Source: Lachnospiraceae bacterium UBA2860
GTDB taxonomy: Bacteria > Bacillota > Clostridia > Lachnospirales > Lachnospiraceae
Direction: 5' to 3'
Length of the DNA stretch: 16,285 bases
Assembly (NCBI GenBank): GCA_002350625.1
Contig: DEFE01000032.1
Coordinates: forward strand, 807-17,091
Below the pieces are notes generated by a model, which saw nothing but the letters and a program-made list of their open reading frames with translations, was not told the origin of the DNA and made no database searches. Each line of letters begins with the position of its first letter. Within the stretch, counting starts at the first letter, position 1. Position numbers and translations under genes: made by a program. This document shows, piece after piece, positions 7,498 to 14,251 of the stretch.

Positions 7498-7815
7498 TTA
7501 ACCGATGCCCGTAAGAAACAGTGTCAGATACCCCACGGCCACCACCCCGCTTGCGATGGCGCCGATGACGGACCAGGTCGGGGAGACCTCTTTCTCCTCG
7601 AAAGAGCGCATCCCGACGTAGAAGCCGTAGAGCGAAAGAAGCATGCCGCTGAAAGACAGCGCGCCGATGTACGGTCCCGCGCTTCCTTTCATCGCAAAGG
7701 ACACCGCGACGCACACGGCGAAGCAGACAAGTGCCGCGAGCGCGATGCGGGCCGAGCGGACGCCGCCCTTCGAGCGTTTGACTTCTATGAAACTGTATCT
7801 TCTTTTATCCGCCAT
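7498..7815 (-). CDS. small three-TM membrane protein of unknown function inside the pyr-pur cluster (105 aa)
   Basis: I do not recognise a characterised function. The 105 aa product has a basic N-terminus (KRRYSFIEVKRSKGG) followed by three hydrophobic segments at about 23-41, 49-69 and 81-105. The loop between the second and third carries EEKE. The predicted topology is N-terminus inside, because positive charges precede TM1. I associate proteins of this look with a DUF family found beside pyrE in Lachnospiraceae, but cannot confirm a family name. The start at 7813-7815 has GAAGGA upstream. It sits 26 nt after pyrE and 42 nt before purE, so it is almost certainly cotranscribed with nucleotide synthesis genes. 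A role in nucleobase or substrate transport is conceivable, but nothing in the sequence shows it. Confidence 0.85.
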   Translation of the reverse strand: MADKRRYSFIEVKRSKGGVRSARIALAALVCFAVCVAVSFAMKGSAGPYIGALSFSGMLLSLYGFYVGMRSFEEKEVSPTWSVIGAIASGVVAVGYLTLFLTGIG

Positions 7816-7841
7816 ACTTTGTATCCTTCCCCGCCATCAGG

Positions 7842-8522
7842 TCAGTCCGATGCGCCGTATATCTCATAATAGCGGTCAATCGCCTCTTTGAGCGCGTCGT
7901 CGATGACGATCTTTCCGTTGTACGGCTTGCCGTACAGACATTCCACAACATCCTTCATCGTCACGATGGCCGTTGTGCGGAGTCCGTATTTCTCGCCGAT
8001 AATCTTCAGCGCGCTCTTTGTGTCGTCCTTTCCCCGCTCCATACGGTCGACGGAAACGACGAGTCCGAGGACGGAAACATCGCCCTGCGCCTTTATGATC
8101 GGCAGCGTCTCCTCGATCGACGTTCCTGCCGTCGTGACATCCTCGATGATGACGACACGGTCCCCGTCGCCCATCCCGCTGCCGAGGAGAATGCCCTTGT
8201 CGCCGTGATCCTTGACCTCCTTGCGGTTGGCGGAATAGCGGATATCCGCGCCGTACAGATCCGCGAGCGCGACGGTTGCGGCCACCGAGAGCGGTATGCC
8301 CTTATAAGCCGGTCCGAAGAGCACTTCAAAGTCCAGCCCGAAAGCTTCCTTGATCGCTCTCGCATAGAACCCGCCGAGCTTCTTCAGCTGCGACCCCGTC
8401 TGATAATTGCCGGCATTGATGAAAAACGGCGTCTTTCTCCCGCTCTTTGTGACGAAATCTCCGAAGCGAAGCACTCCGGCATCGACCATAAAGTGTATAA
8501 ACTCTTCCTTGTAAGCTTCCAT
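7842..8522 (-). CDS. pyrE: orotate phosphoribosyltransferase
   Basis: PyrE joins orotate and PRPP to give OMP, the fifth step of pyrimidine synthesis. The 226 aa product has the PRPP-binding signature VVIIEDVTTAGTS at 123-135, an N-terminal orotate-contact region KSGRKTPFFINAGNY at about 26-40, and the flexible-loop stretch NRKEVKDHGDKG at about 99-110. The length is typical of the longer PyrE subgroup of Clostridia. The start at 8520-8522 has GAAGGAG 8 nt upstream. It is separated from pyrD by 61 nt, the largest gap in the cluster, which contains a hairpin. Confidence 0.96.
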   Translation of the reverse strand: MEAYKEEFIHFMVDAGVLRFGDFVTKSGRKTPFFINAGNYQTGSQLKKLGGFYARAIKEAFGLDFEVLFGPAYKGIPLSVAATVALADLYGADIRYSANRKEVKDHGDKGILLGSGMGDGDRVVIIEDVTTAGTSIEETLPIIKAQGDVSVLGLVVSVDRMERGKDDTKSALKIIGEKYGLRTTAIVTMKDVVECLYGKPYNGKIVIDDALKEAIDRYYEIYGASD

Positions 8523-8549
8523 TCCGTATGCTCCTTCTTTTATTTGCGG

Positions 8550-8578
8550 CCGGACGCCACCGGATCAGGCGCATCCGG
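8550..8578 (-). other. imperfect hairpin in the pyrD-pyrE gap
   Basis: Arms CCGGACGCC (8550-8558) and GGCGcaTCCGG (8568-8578) pair over 9 bp with a 2-nt bulge around a 9-nt loop. CCGGA occurs three times within this short stretch. No U-run follows on the minus strand, so it is not a classical terminator; it may stabilise mRNA ends or separate translation of pyrD and pyrE. The structure is seen by eye; the role is unknown. Confidence 0.35.
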
Positions 8579-8583
8579 ACAAC

Positions 8584-9498
8584 TTACCTGACCGCGCCGA
8601 CGAGATCCGCTGCCTTCTCTGCGCCGTGCCGGACACAATAATCGTAAATGCCGTCGATGACATCGATCGCGGCACAGGGATCCGCAAAGCTGGCCATTCC
8701 CACGGCCACCGCCGTCGCGCCGGCCAGCATGAATTCGATCGCATCCTCCGCGGTACAGATGCCGCCCATCCCGATGACCGGAAGGGACACGGCATTTGCC
8801 GCCTCATAGACCATGCGCACGGCGACCGGCCGGATCGCCGGGCCGGACAGGCCGCCCGTCCTGTTGGCGAGCGCAAATGTCTGCCGCTCGATATCAATCT
8901 TCATGCCCGTCAGCGTGTTGATCAGGGAGATGGCGTCCGCCCCGCCCGCTTCGCAGGCTTTAGCCGTCACCCGGATATCGGTGACGTTCGGCGTCAGCTT
9001 CATGATGACGGGCTGCGACGCCCGCGCCTTGCAGCCCCGCGTCAGTTCCTCGATCATCTTCGGATCCGTGCCGAGGGTAATGCCTCCCGCCTTCACGTTC
9101 GGGCAGGAGATATTGATCTCGAGGAAATCGATCCCCGGAACACCGTTCAGGCGCTCCACCACGCCGTAGTATTCCTCCGGCTCGTGGCCGGCCACGTTGA
9201 CGATGACGGCACAGCCGGCATTCCTGAGAAAGGGAAGATCTCTCTCAAGAAAGACCTCGACCCCCGGATTCTGCAGGCCGATCGCATTCAGCATGCCGGA
9301 CGGCACTTCAGCGATGCGCGGCACGGGATTTCCCTCCCACGGGACTAAAGAGACACCTTTCGCCGTGATGCCGCCGAGTCTCTTCAGATCGAAGAAGCGG
9401 CTGTACTCCATCCCGCTCCCGAAGGTTCCGCTCGCCGTGATCACCGGATTTTTAAGCGTCACGCCGGCGATCGAAACACGCATATCCACGTCTTTCAT
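8584..9498 (-). CDS. pyrD: dihydroorotate dehydrogenase class 1B, catalytic subunit
   Basis: PyrD is the FMN subunit that oxidises dihydroorotate to orotate; in class 1B electrons pass through PyrK to NAD+. From the ATG at 9496-9498 the product is 304 aa, the normal length. It contains TASGTFGSG (22-30), TAKGVS with an FMN-contact Lys at 47, EINISCPNVK with the catalytic Cys at 132, MKLTPNVTDI (166-175), SLINTLTG (191-198) and the phosphate-binding GMGGI (243-247). The frame is open much further upstream, inside pyrK, but only this start has AGGAGGT in front of it, and it forms an ATGA overlap with the pyrK stop (9495-9497). Partner subunit directly upstream. Confidence 0.96.
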   Translation of the reverse strand: MKDVDMRVSIAGVTLKNPVITASGTFGSGMEYSRFFDLKRLGGITAKGVSLVPWEGNPVPRIAEVPSGMLNAIGLQNPGVEVFLERDLPFLRNAGCAVIVNVAGHEPEEYYGVVERLNGVPGIDFLEINISCPNVKAGGITLGTDPKMIEELTRGCKARASQPVIMKLTPNVTDIRVTAKACEAGGADAISLINTLTGMKIDIERQTFALANRTGGLSGPAIRPVAVRMVYEAANAVSLPVIGMGGICTAEDAIEFMLAGATAVAVGMASFADPCAAIDVIDGIYDYCVRHGAEKAADLVGAVR

Positions 9499-10289
9499 GA
9501 CAGATCCACCTCCTCTGCCGAAAATACGGGGCCGTCCGTACAGACGCGTGCGTTTTTCACCATGGAATGACTGTCTGTCGCCGTCGTTTTCGTCACACAG
9601 CCGAGGCAGGCGCCGACGCCGCAGGCCATGCGCTCCTCCATGGAAACATAGAGAACCGCCCCTGTCTCCTCGGCGTAAGCCTTGAGTGCGCGCAGCATCA
9701 CCTTGGGACCGCAGGCAAAGATGAGGTCGGCGTCTATGCCATTTGCGCGGATCGCATCGAGAACGGTTCCCGCCGTCCCCAAAGAGCCGTCGTCCGTAGA
9801 GATCACAGCGCGCGCACACGCCTCAATCTCCGGGAGCAGGTATGTGTCGTCCGAGCGGTAGCCGGCCGCGAAGACAATCTCGCAGGGCTTTTGACCATCC
9901 GCTTCCTTAAGAAGCTGCTCAGCCGCAAAGACAAGCGGCGGTATCCCGATGCCGCCTCCCACGAGCAGCACGCGTTTCCCGCCTGCCTCCTCTGTCGGAA
10001 ATCCCTTGCCCAGAGGGCCGATGAGCTGAACCGTATCCCCCTTCTGCCACGTCGACATCTGCATCGTTCCGCTGCCCTGGACGCGGTACACCAGCCGGAT
10101 TGTTTTCTCCGCGGCGTCCGCCGAACAGATCGAGATCGGCCGCGGCAGAAGCCTCGTCCGGTCGTTTAAGCAGACAGACACGAACTGGCCGGCTTTCGCG
10201 GTCTCCGCGATGTCCGTGCGCAGCGTCATGCTGTGGATGCCCTCAGCGAGTATCTCCGTCTTAAGAATGACAGCCGTATCCTTTTTCAT
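9495..10289 (-). CDS. pyrK: dihydroorotate dehydrogenase electron-transfer subunit PyrK
   Basis: PyrK is the FAD and [2Fe-2S] subunit that lets class 1B PyrD reduce NAD+. The 264 aa product has an FAD-binding RPISIC segment at 50-55, the NAD(P)-domain glycine loop GGGIGIPP at 111-118, and four cluster cysteines C223, C228, C231 and C250 in the pattern CGVGACLGC...C that defines the PyrK iron-sulfur domain. The length is typical. Its ATG (10287-10289) shares an ATGA with the pyrF stop, and its own stop shares one with the pyrD start, which favours equal synthesis of the two subunits of the PyrD2K2 complex. Confidence 0.96.
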   Translation of the reverse strand: MKKDTAVILKTEILAEGIHSMTLRTDIAETAKAGQFVSVCLNDRTRLLPRPISICSADAAEKTIRLVYRVQGSGTMQMSTWQKGDTVQLIGPLGKGFPTEEAGGKRVLLVGGGIGIPPLVFAAEQLLKEADGQKPCEIVFAAGYRSDDTYLLPEIEACARAVISTDDGSLGTAGTVLDAIRANGIDADLIFACGPKVMLRALKAYAEETGAVLYVSMEERMACGVGACLGCVTKTTATDSHSMVKNARVCTDGPVFSAEEVDLS

Positions 10290-11212
10290 GAGGCAAGTGC
10301 CTCCGCGATATCCTCCCGCATGGCCAGCACGGCTGCGCGGGCGGCATCTGCATACCCGTCCTGTCCGTACGCTGCATATGCCTCATTCTGCCACGCCGCG
10401 ATAATCCCGCGCGAGGAATTGACGATGGCGCCAAGCCCGTCGGCGTCAAAGAAATGCTTAAGATCCTTTCCCCTGCCTCCCTGCGCGCCGTACCCCGGCA
10501 CGAGGATGTAATTCTTCGGCATCACGCTGCGCAGCTTTTTTCCCATCTCCGGATAAGTCGCGCCGACGACAGCGCCTACGTCGGACCAGCCGCAGTCGTC
10601 CATCGCGAGCTCGCCCCATTCGCGCACCTTCTCACCGACAAGCTCATAGAGCGGTCTCCCGTCGCACACGCGGTCCTGAAACTCGCCGCTCGACGGGTTG
10701 GACGTCTTCACGAGCACAAAGATGCCTTTATCCTCCGCCCGGCAGACATCGATAAACGGTTTGACGCCATCCGTGCCCAGATACGGGTTGACCGTGGCAA
10801 AGTCTTCTCCAAAAGGCACAGCCACGGATGCACCGATCTGCACCCGGCCGAGATGAGCCTCCGCATAAGACGAAGAGGTCGATCCGATATCGCCCCGCTT
10901 TATATCCCCGATCACGAGAAGCCCCTTCTGCCGGCTGTAATCCACCGTGTCTTTAAAAGCGGCAAGCCCCGGCAGGCCGTACTGCTCGTACATCGCGATC
11001 TGCGGCTTTACGGCAGGGACGAGATCCGCGACGGCGTCGATGATCCCGCGGTTAAACAGCCGGAATGCCTCTGCGGCGCCCTCAAGAGTCTCTCCGCACT
11101 CCGAAAATGCCGCCTCCTTGATCTTCTCCGGAATAAACTTCAGCTGAGGATCCAGTCCGACGACAATCGGTGCCCCCGTCTCTTTAATGCGTGCAATCAG
11201 CTTTCCGATCAT
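10286..11212 (-). CDS. pyrF: orotidine 5'-phosphate decarboxylase, type 2 (long form)
   Basis: PyrF decarboxylates OMP to UMP, the last step of the pathway. From the ATG at 11210-11212 the product is 308 aa. It shows VVGLDPQ at 17-23, the catalytic D-K-x-x-D pattern in DIKRGDIGST (D103, K105, D108), FVLVKTSNPSSGEFQ (165-179) and the phosphate site NSSRGI (265-270). It is the longer type-2 enzyme rather than the about 230 aa type-1 form. The frame is open 126 nt further upstream, but that extension overlaps pyrC; the chosen ATG follows GAGGAGG closely and overlaps the pyrC stop as ATGA. Confidence 0.95.
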   Translation of the reverse strand: MIGKLIARIKETGAPIVVGLDPQLKFIPEKIKEAAFSECGETLEGAAEAFRLFNRGIIDAVADLVPAVKPQIAMYEQYGLPGLAAFKDTVDYSRQKGLLVIGDIKRGDIGSTSSSYAEAHLGRVQIGASVAVPFGEDFATVNPYLGTDGVKPFIDVCRAEDKGIFVLVKTSNPSSGEFQDRVCDGRPLYELVGEKVREWGELAMDDCGWSDVGAVVGATYPEMGKKLRSVMPKNYILVPGYGAQGGRGKDLKHFFDADGLGAIVNSSRGIIAAWQNEAYAAYGQDGYADAARAAVLAMREDIAEALAS

Positions 11213-12498
11213 TTTATCCTCCTCTCCCATGCGATGCGCCCGCCGACGATCGTGTACATGGTTTTTCCAAAGACGCTTCGGCCGGCGAAGGGCGTATTCT
11301 TCCCTTTTGACGCAAATGCCGCCGGATCGATCTTCCATTCTGCATTGAAATCAAACAGCGCCAGATCCGCCGGAGCTCCCGCTCTCAGCGAACCTCCGGG
11401 CACGCGCAGAATGCGCGCCGGATTGCCGCTCATCTTCTCCGCCATCTGCATGAGCGTGAGGATTCCCGGCTTTACGAGCTCCGTGTAAGTGAGCGCGGCG
11501 CTCGTCTCAAGCCCGACGATGCCGAAGGGCGCCCTGAGAAAGCCCTTGCTTTTCTCTTCCGCTGCGTGAGGCGCGTGATCCGTGCTGATGCAGTCGATCG
11601 TTCCGTCGCGAAGTCCCTTTCTTAATGCCTCCACATCCTGCTTCGTCCTGAGCGGAGGGTTCATCTTATAATTCGCATCATCACAGGGGATATCGTCCGA
11701 TGTCAGGATGAAATGGTGCGGACACACCTCAGCCGTGATTTTCACGCCGTCCCGTTTTGCGTCCGATACGATCGCAACCGATCCCTTCGTCGAACAGTGG
11801 CACAGGTGAAGACGCGCACCGGTACTTGCGGCAAGCAGCGCATCTCTCGCGGCGATCACATCCTCCACCGCGTTCGGTATCCCGGGCAGGCCCAGGCGTA
11901 CGGCAGAGGCATCCTCATTCATCACGCCGCCGCGCACCATTGTGATATCCTCACAGTGATCACAGATCAGACCGTCCATCGCGGCGATCCGCTTCATCGC
12001 GTCATACATCAGCGCCGCCGACATGACGGACTTGCCGTCCTCGGAAAACGCCTTGCAGCCGCTCCCTATGATCGCCTCGATATCCGTGAGCGTCTCGCCC
12101 GCCATTTCCTTCGTGATGGACGCCGCCTGATAGATTCTTACGCACGCATCCGTGCGGGCTTTGCCCGTCACATATTCGATCCGCTGCACCGCATCCATCG
12201 GCGGGTTCGTGTTCGGCATGGCGAGCATCGACGTCACGCCGCCCCTGGCCGCCGCCATCGACGCTGTCGTAATGTCCTCTTTATAAGTCTGTCCCGGATC
12301 CCTCAAATGCACGTGCAGATCGACAAGTCCCGGGAACACAGTGAGGGCGGACGCATCGATCACCCTGTCCGCCTCCACGGGAAGGTCAGCTCCGACATCC
12401 CTGATTACGCCGTCCGCAATCAAAAGATCTCCCCGTCCCTCAAAACGCGTATCCGGGTCCACGATGTATCCGCCCTTTATCAGCAACGTATTTCCCAT
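11209..12498 (-). CDS. pyrC: dihydroorotase
   Basis: PyrC cyclises carbamoyl-aspartate to dihydroorotate. The 429 aa product is a class I amidohydrolase: metal ligands HVH at 62-64 in LHVHLRDPGQ, FSEDGKSV at 151-158, DH at 180-181, HLCHCSTKGS at 231-240, and the catalytic STDHAPH at 305-311 with D307. The usual C-terminal NPARILRV and GAPADLALFD segments are present. The start at 12496-12498 has GAGGT six nt upstream. It is the first gene of the pyr-pur cluster, divergent from the cold-shock gene. Its last codons form the ribosome binding site of pyrF, and its stop overlaps the pyrF start. Confidence 0.96.
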   Translation of the reverse strand: MGNTLLIKGGYIVDPDTRFEGRGDLLIADGVIRDVGADLPVEADRVIDASALTVFPGLVDLHVHLRDPGQTYKEDITTASMAAARGGVTSMLAMPNTNPPMDAVQRIEYVTGKARTDACVRIYQAASITKEMAGETLTDIEAIIGSGCKAFSEDGKSVMSAALMYDAMKRIAAMDGLICDHCEDITMVRGGVMNEDASAVRLGLPGIPNAVEDVIAARDALLAASTGARLHLCHCSTKGSVAIVSDAKRDGVKITAEVCPHHFILTSDDIPCDDANYKMNPPLRTKQDVEALRKGLRDGTIDCISTDHAPHAAEEKSKGFLRAPFGIVGLETSAALTYTELVKPGILTLMQMAEKMSGNPARILRVPGGSLRAGAPADLALFDFNAEWKIDPAAFASKGKNTPFAGRSVFGKTMYTIVGGRIAWERRIK

Positions 12499-12518
12499 TT
12501 GCTTACCTCGCTTTTCAT

Positions 12519-12547
12519 ATCATACACGAAACCCCGCGTGGAATAAA
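12519..12547 (-). promoter_or_regulatory. candidate promoter for the pyr-pur cluster
   Basis: On the minus strand TATGAT (12519-12524) matches a -10 well, with TTTATT 17 nt further upstream as a poor -35. It would place transcription start very close to the pyrC ribosome binding site, leaving a leader of under 20 nt and no room for an attenuator. A second candidate is a TATAGT (12624-12629) overlapping the cold-shock promoter, preceded by a poor TTCCCT. I cannot choose firmly between them. Confidence 0.3.
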
Positions 12548-12583
12548 GACCTTTTTCCAATGTGCTTTACTAAAGAACTGCCC

Positions 12584-12602
12584 GGAAAAACGCTATTTTT
12601 CC
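12584..12602. repeat. perfect inverted repeat in the pyrC-csp intergenic region
   Basis: GGAAAAA and TTTTTCC flank a 5-nt loop (12591-12595) and form a perfect 7-bp hairpin. It lies 1 nt or less from the -35 of the cold-shock promoter and about 86 nt upstream of pyrC. It could be an operator or a hairpin in a pyrC leader. A related GGAAAAAGGTC (minus strand) lies nearby at 12548-12558. Confidence 0.45.
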
Positions 12603-12631
12603 TTGACTTCATACAGCATATTGACTATAAT
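12603..12631 (+). promoter_or_regulatory. strong sigma-A promoter of the cold-shock gene
   Basis: TTGACT (12603-12608), a 17-nt spacer and TATAAT (12626-12631) form a near-consensus housekeeping promoter on the plus strand. The start point would be near 12638. The only gene correctly placed for it is the cold-shock gene at 12774. Confidence 0.85.
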
Positions 12632-12637
12632 TTTGAG

Positions 12638-12773
12638 TGTTGATTAAGGGAAACACATGTATTCACTGGTTATTAGAGATTATGTGCGTGAAATGCCTGT
12701 AATCTGTAATATCCGGTGAATTTTTTTCCGGAAAATATTTATAACTATTTGCAAAAGGTATGGAGGTAACACA
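12638..12773 (+). promoter_or_regulatory. long structured 5' leader of the cold-shock mRNA
   Basis: About 135 nt of AT-rich, non-coding sequence separate the promoter from the ATG. It contains an AGATTA/TAATCT inverted repeat (12677-12682 and 12700-12705) and the palindrome TTTTCCGGAAAA at 12724-12735, then GGAGGT before the ATG. Long leaders that refold at low temperature are known for cspA-family mRNAs; that this one acts as a thermosensor is inference. The exact 5' end depends on the predicted promoter. Confidence 0.55.
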
Positions 12774-12974
12774 ATGAACAAGGGTACTGTCAAGTGGTTC
12801 AATGCTGAAAAGGGCTACGGCTTTATCACAGGCGAGGACGGAAAGGATGTCTTCGTTCATTTCTCAGCAATCCAGGGTGAAGGCTTCAAGTCTCTGGAAG
12901 AGGGCCAGGCTGTGGAATACGAAGTGCAGCAGGGCGCCCGCGGACCGCAGGCTGCTAACGTTGTTAAGCTTTGA
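12774..12974 (+). CDS. cold-shock protein, CspA family (66 aa)
   Basis: This is a single cold-shock domain protein that binds single-stranded RNA and DNA and acts as an RNA chaperone. The 66 aa product is the standard length and carries RNP1 (KGYGFI at about 13-18) and RNP2 (VFVHF at about 26-30), the opening NKGTVKWFNAEKGYGFI and the closing GPQAANVVKL. It has a strong GGAGGT ribosome binding site, its own near-consensus promoter, a long leader and a strong terminator, so it is a highly expressed single-gene unit. It is the only plus-strand gene in the middle of the window. Whether it is cold-induced or constitutive cannot be told. Confidence 0.97.
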   Translation: MNKGTVKWFNAEKGYGFITGEDGKDVFVHFSAIQGEGFKSLEEGQAVEYEVQQGARGPQAANVVKL

Positions 12975-13008
12975 TATAGATTGCATATCACTTGCACAAT
13001 AACGACAC

Positions 13009-13045
13009 AAGGTCCGGAGCTTTTCGCTCCGGACCTTTTCTTTTA
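13009..13045 (+). terminator. rho-independent terminator of the cold-shock gene
   Basis: A perfect 12-bp stem AAGGTCCGGAGC/GCTCCGGACCTT with a TTTTC loop is followed on the plus strand by TTCTTTT. It begins 34 nt after the stop codon. On the minus strand there is no T-run after the stem, so it is at best a weak terminator for the small membrane gene that converges on it. Confidence 0.9.
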
Positions 13046-13069
13046 CTTATTCATTCATGCGGTTATGCG

Positions 13070-13333
13070 TCAGGCCGAGAAGGTCGCCTGCAGGGAATTG
13101 ACGTAATCGCCGTAGGCGTTCATGTCGACTTCAGCAGCCACAGGCGCTTCCGTCGTCTCGTTCGCTTTCTGTGTGGCACTTTCATAAACAGAATAGCCGA
13201 ACCACCCGACAAACAGGCAGCAGATCGCGACGATCACGCCGAATTCGATCTTCTTCATGCGCTTCTCGCGCTTCAGGATCTGTTCCTTATTTTTCTTGTA
13301 TTCCTTGTACGCATCGACTTTCTTCTGACTCAT
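13070..13333 (-). CDS. small single-TM membrane protein of unknown function (87 aa)
   Basis: I do not recognise a characterised family, although similar short proteins occur in Lachnospiraceae as far as I recall. The 87 aa product has a very basic, charged, probably helical N-terminal third (residues 4-29, many Lys, Arg and Glu), one hydrophobic segment at about 30-50 (IEFGVIVAICCLFVGWFGYS), and an external tail rich in Ala, Thr, Glu and Asp. By the positive-inside rule the N-terminus is cytoplasmic. There is no signal cleavage site or enzymatic motif. AAAGGAG lies 8 nt before the ATG at 13331-13333, and a good promoter overlaps the end of degV, so it is probably expressed on its own as well as by read-through. 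Confidence 0.8.
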   Translation of the reverse strand: MSQKKVDAYKEYKKNKEQILKREKRMKKIEFGVIVAICCLFVGWFGYSVYESATQKANETTEAPVAAEVDMNAYGDYVNSLQATFSA

Positions 13334-13393
13334 AACGAAGCTCCTTTTTTATCCTTACCTGCCGCAGCTTATCCGTAACTGCGCCGAAAACAG

Positions 13394-13422
13394 ATTATAG
13401 CACAGCTTTCCTCAGATGACAA
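13394..13422 (-). promoter_or_regulatory. sigma-A promoter for the 87 aa membrane protein, overlapping the degV stop
   Basis: On the minus strand TTGTCA (13417-13422), a 17-nt spacer and TATAAT (13394-13399) with TGC in front (extended -10) form a strong promoter. The -35 lies within the last codons of degV. The start point would be about 50 nt upstream of the 87 aa gene. Confidence 0.75.
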
Positions 13423-14251
13423 CTATGACCCCGCCGTCATTTGCATAGATCGTGGACAGTCCGCCGGTGGGAAGAACAACGACGTCCTTTACGCGCATGC
13501 GCTTCAAAAGCTCATCCCGCACGATCTCCGCCCGGTCCGGGCAGTTGCAGTAGCTGATGCCCAGCACGCGGCTCTCCGGATTCGGCGTGCGCTCCACGAT
13601 GTGGCCGACCATCTTGACGATCGCCTTGCCCATGCCGCGCGCCTGATCCAGCTGCGCGATCGCCCCGTCAATCGTCCCGTAGCAGATCGGCTTGATCTTT
13701 AATACCGCAGCAGCAAGCGCCTTCATGCCGCTCAGCCGCCCGTTTTTCCGGAGCGTCTCCAGATTATCCAGCACAAAGAACGTATTCTTCTCCCGGATGT
13801 ATTTCTCTGTCTCTTCCACGATTCTCTCAAATGGCAGCCCCGCTTCCTCAAGCTCTGTGATCTTCCGCACCGTGAGATCCTCTCCCACCGAGGCAGACGT
13901 CGAGTTGAAGATATGGACCTTGGCGTTCGGATGTTCCTCCAGGTAGAGGCTCTTCGCGAGGAGCGCGCTCTGATAGGAGCCCGAGAGTTCTCCGGAGAGC
14001 GTCACCGCATAATTGTGCTCCGCATCCTCGGAAAATGCGTTCATGAAAGCCTCCGGAGAAGGACATGCTGTTTTCGGGCAGACCGGATCCTGTGCGATTC
14101 TGTCCACCAGTTCCTTCTGCGGCATATGTCCGTCGTCGATGATTTCCACGCCGTTTACGATCAGCGTAAGCGGCACCAGCCGGAATTCCTCACGGCCGAT
14201 TTGTTCTTTTGTCAGTTCTCCGCCGCTGTCAAGTGCAATCCGATATTTCAT
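13412..14251 (-). CDS. DegV family fatty-acid-binding protein
   Basis: DegV proteins bind a fatty acid; in Firmicutes the related FakB proteins present it to the kinase FakA for phospholipid synthesis. The 279 aa product is of typical length and shows ALDSGGELT (6-14), TACPSP (61-66), the lipid-head-group region TLSGELSGSYQSA (84-96), NSTSASVGEDL (116-126), LDNLETLRKNGRLSG (161-175) and a Gly-rich end TGGLSTIYANDGGV. The start at 14249-14251 gives the normal N-terminus MKYRIALDSG; an in-frame TTG at 14293 would add 14 residues with no family match. The ribosome binding site is weak (AAAGAG). The true acyl ligand and any FakA partner are not visible here. Confidence 0.92.
   Translation of the reverse strand: MKYRIALDSGGELTKEQIGREEFRLVPLTLIVNGVEIIDDGHMPQKELVDRIAQDPVCPKTACPSPEAFMNAFSEDAEHNYAVTLSGELSGSYQSALLAKSLYLEEHPNAKVHIFNSTSASVGEDLTVRKITELEEAGLPFERIVEETEKYIREKNTFFVLDNLETLRKNGRLSGMKALAAAVLKIKPICYGTIDGAIAQLDQARGMGKAIVKMVGHIVERTPNPESRVLGISYCNCPDRAEIVRDELLKRMRVKDVVVLPTGGLSTIYANDGGVIVVI

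Noticed and set aside
9499..9819. N-terminal extension of pyrD
   Set aside because: The frame stays open inside pyrK, but the extension is arginine- and glycine-rich with no family match, and the ATGA start with AGGAGGT gives the normal PyrD length.
10454..11488. Long plus-strand open frame opposite pyrF and pyrC
   Set aside because: Its composition is arginine- and histidine-rich as expected of a shadow frame, and it lies entirely within pyrF and pyrC, both supported by catalytic motifs.
12499..12640. PyrR-type attenuator upstream of pyrC
   Set aside because: I looked for the PyrR binding-loop motif and for a terminator followed by a U-run in front of pyrC and found neither; the best promoter candidate leaves too little leader for it.
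12663..12860. Minus-strand 65-codon frame over the csp leader and gene
   Set aside because: It overlaps half of a clear cold-shock gene antisense and has no ribosome binding site; its residues do not resemble a protein family.
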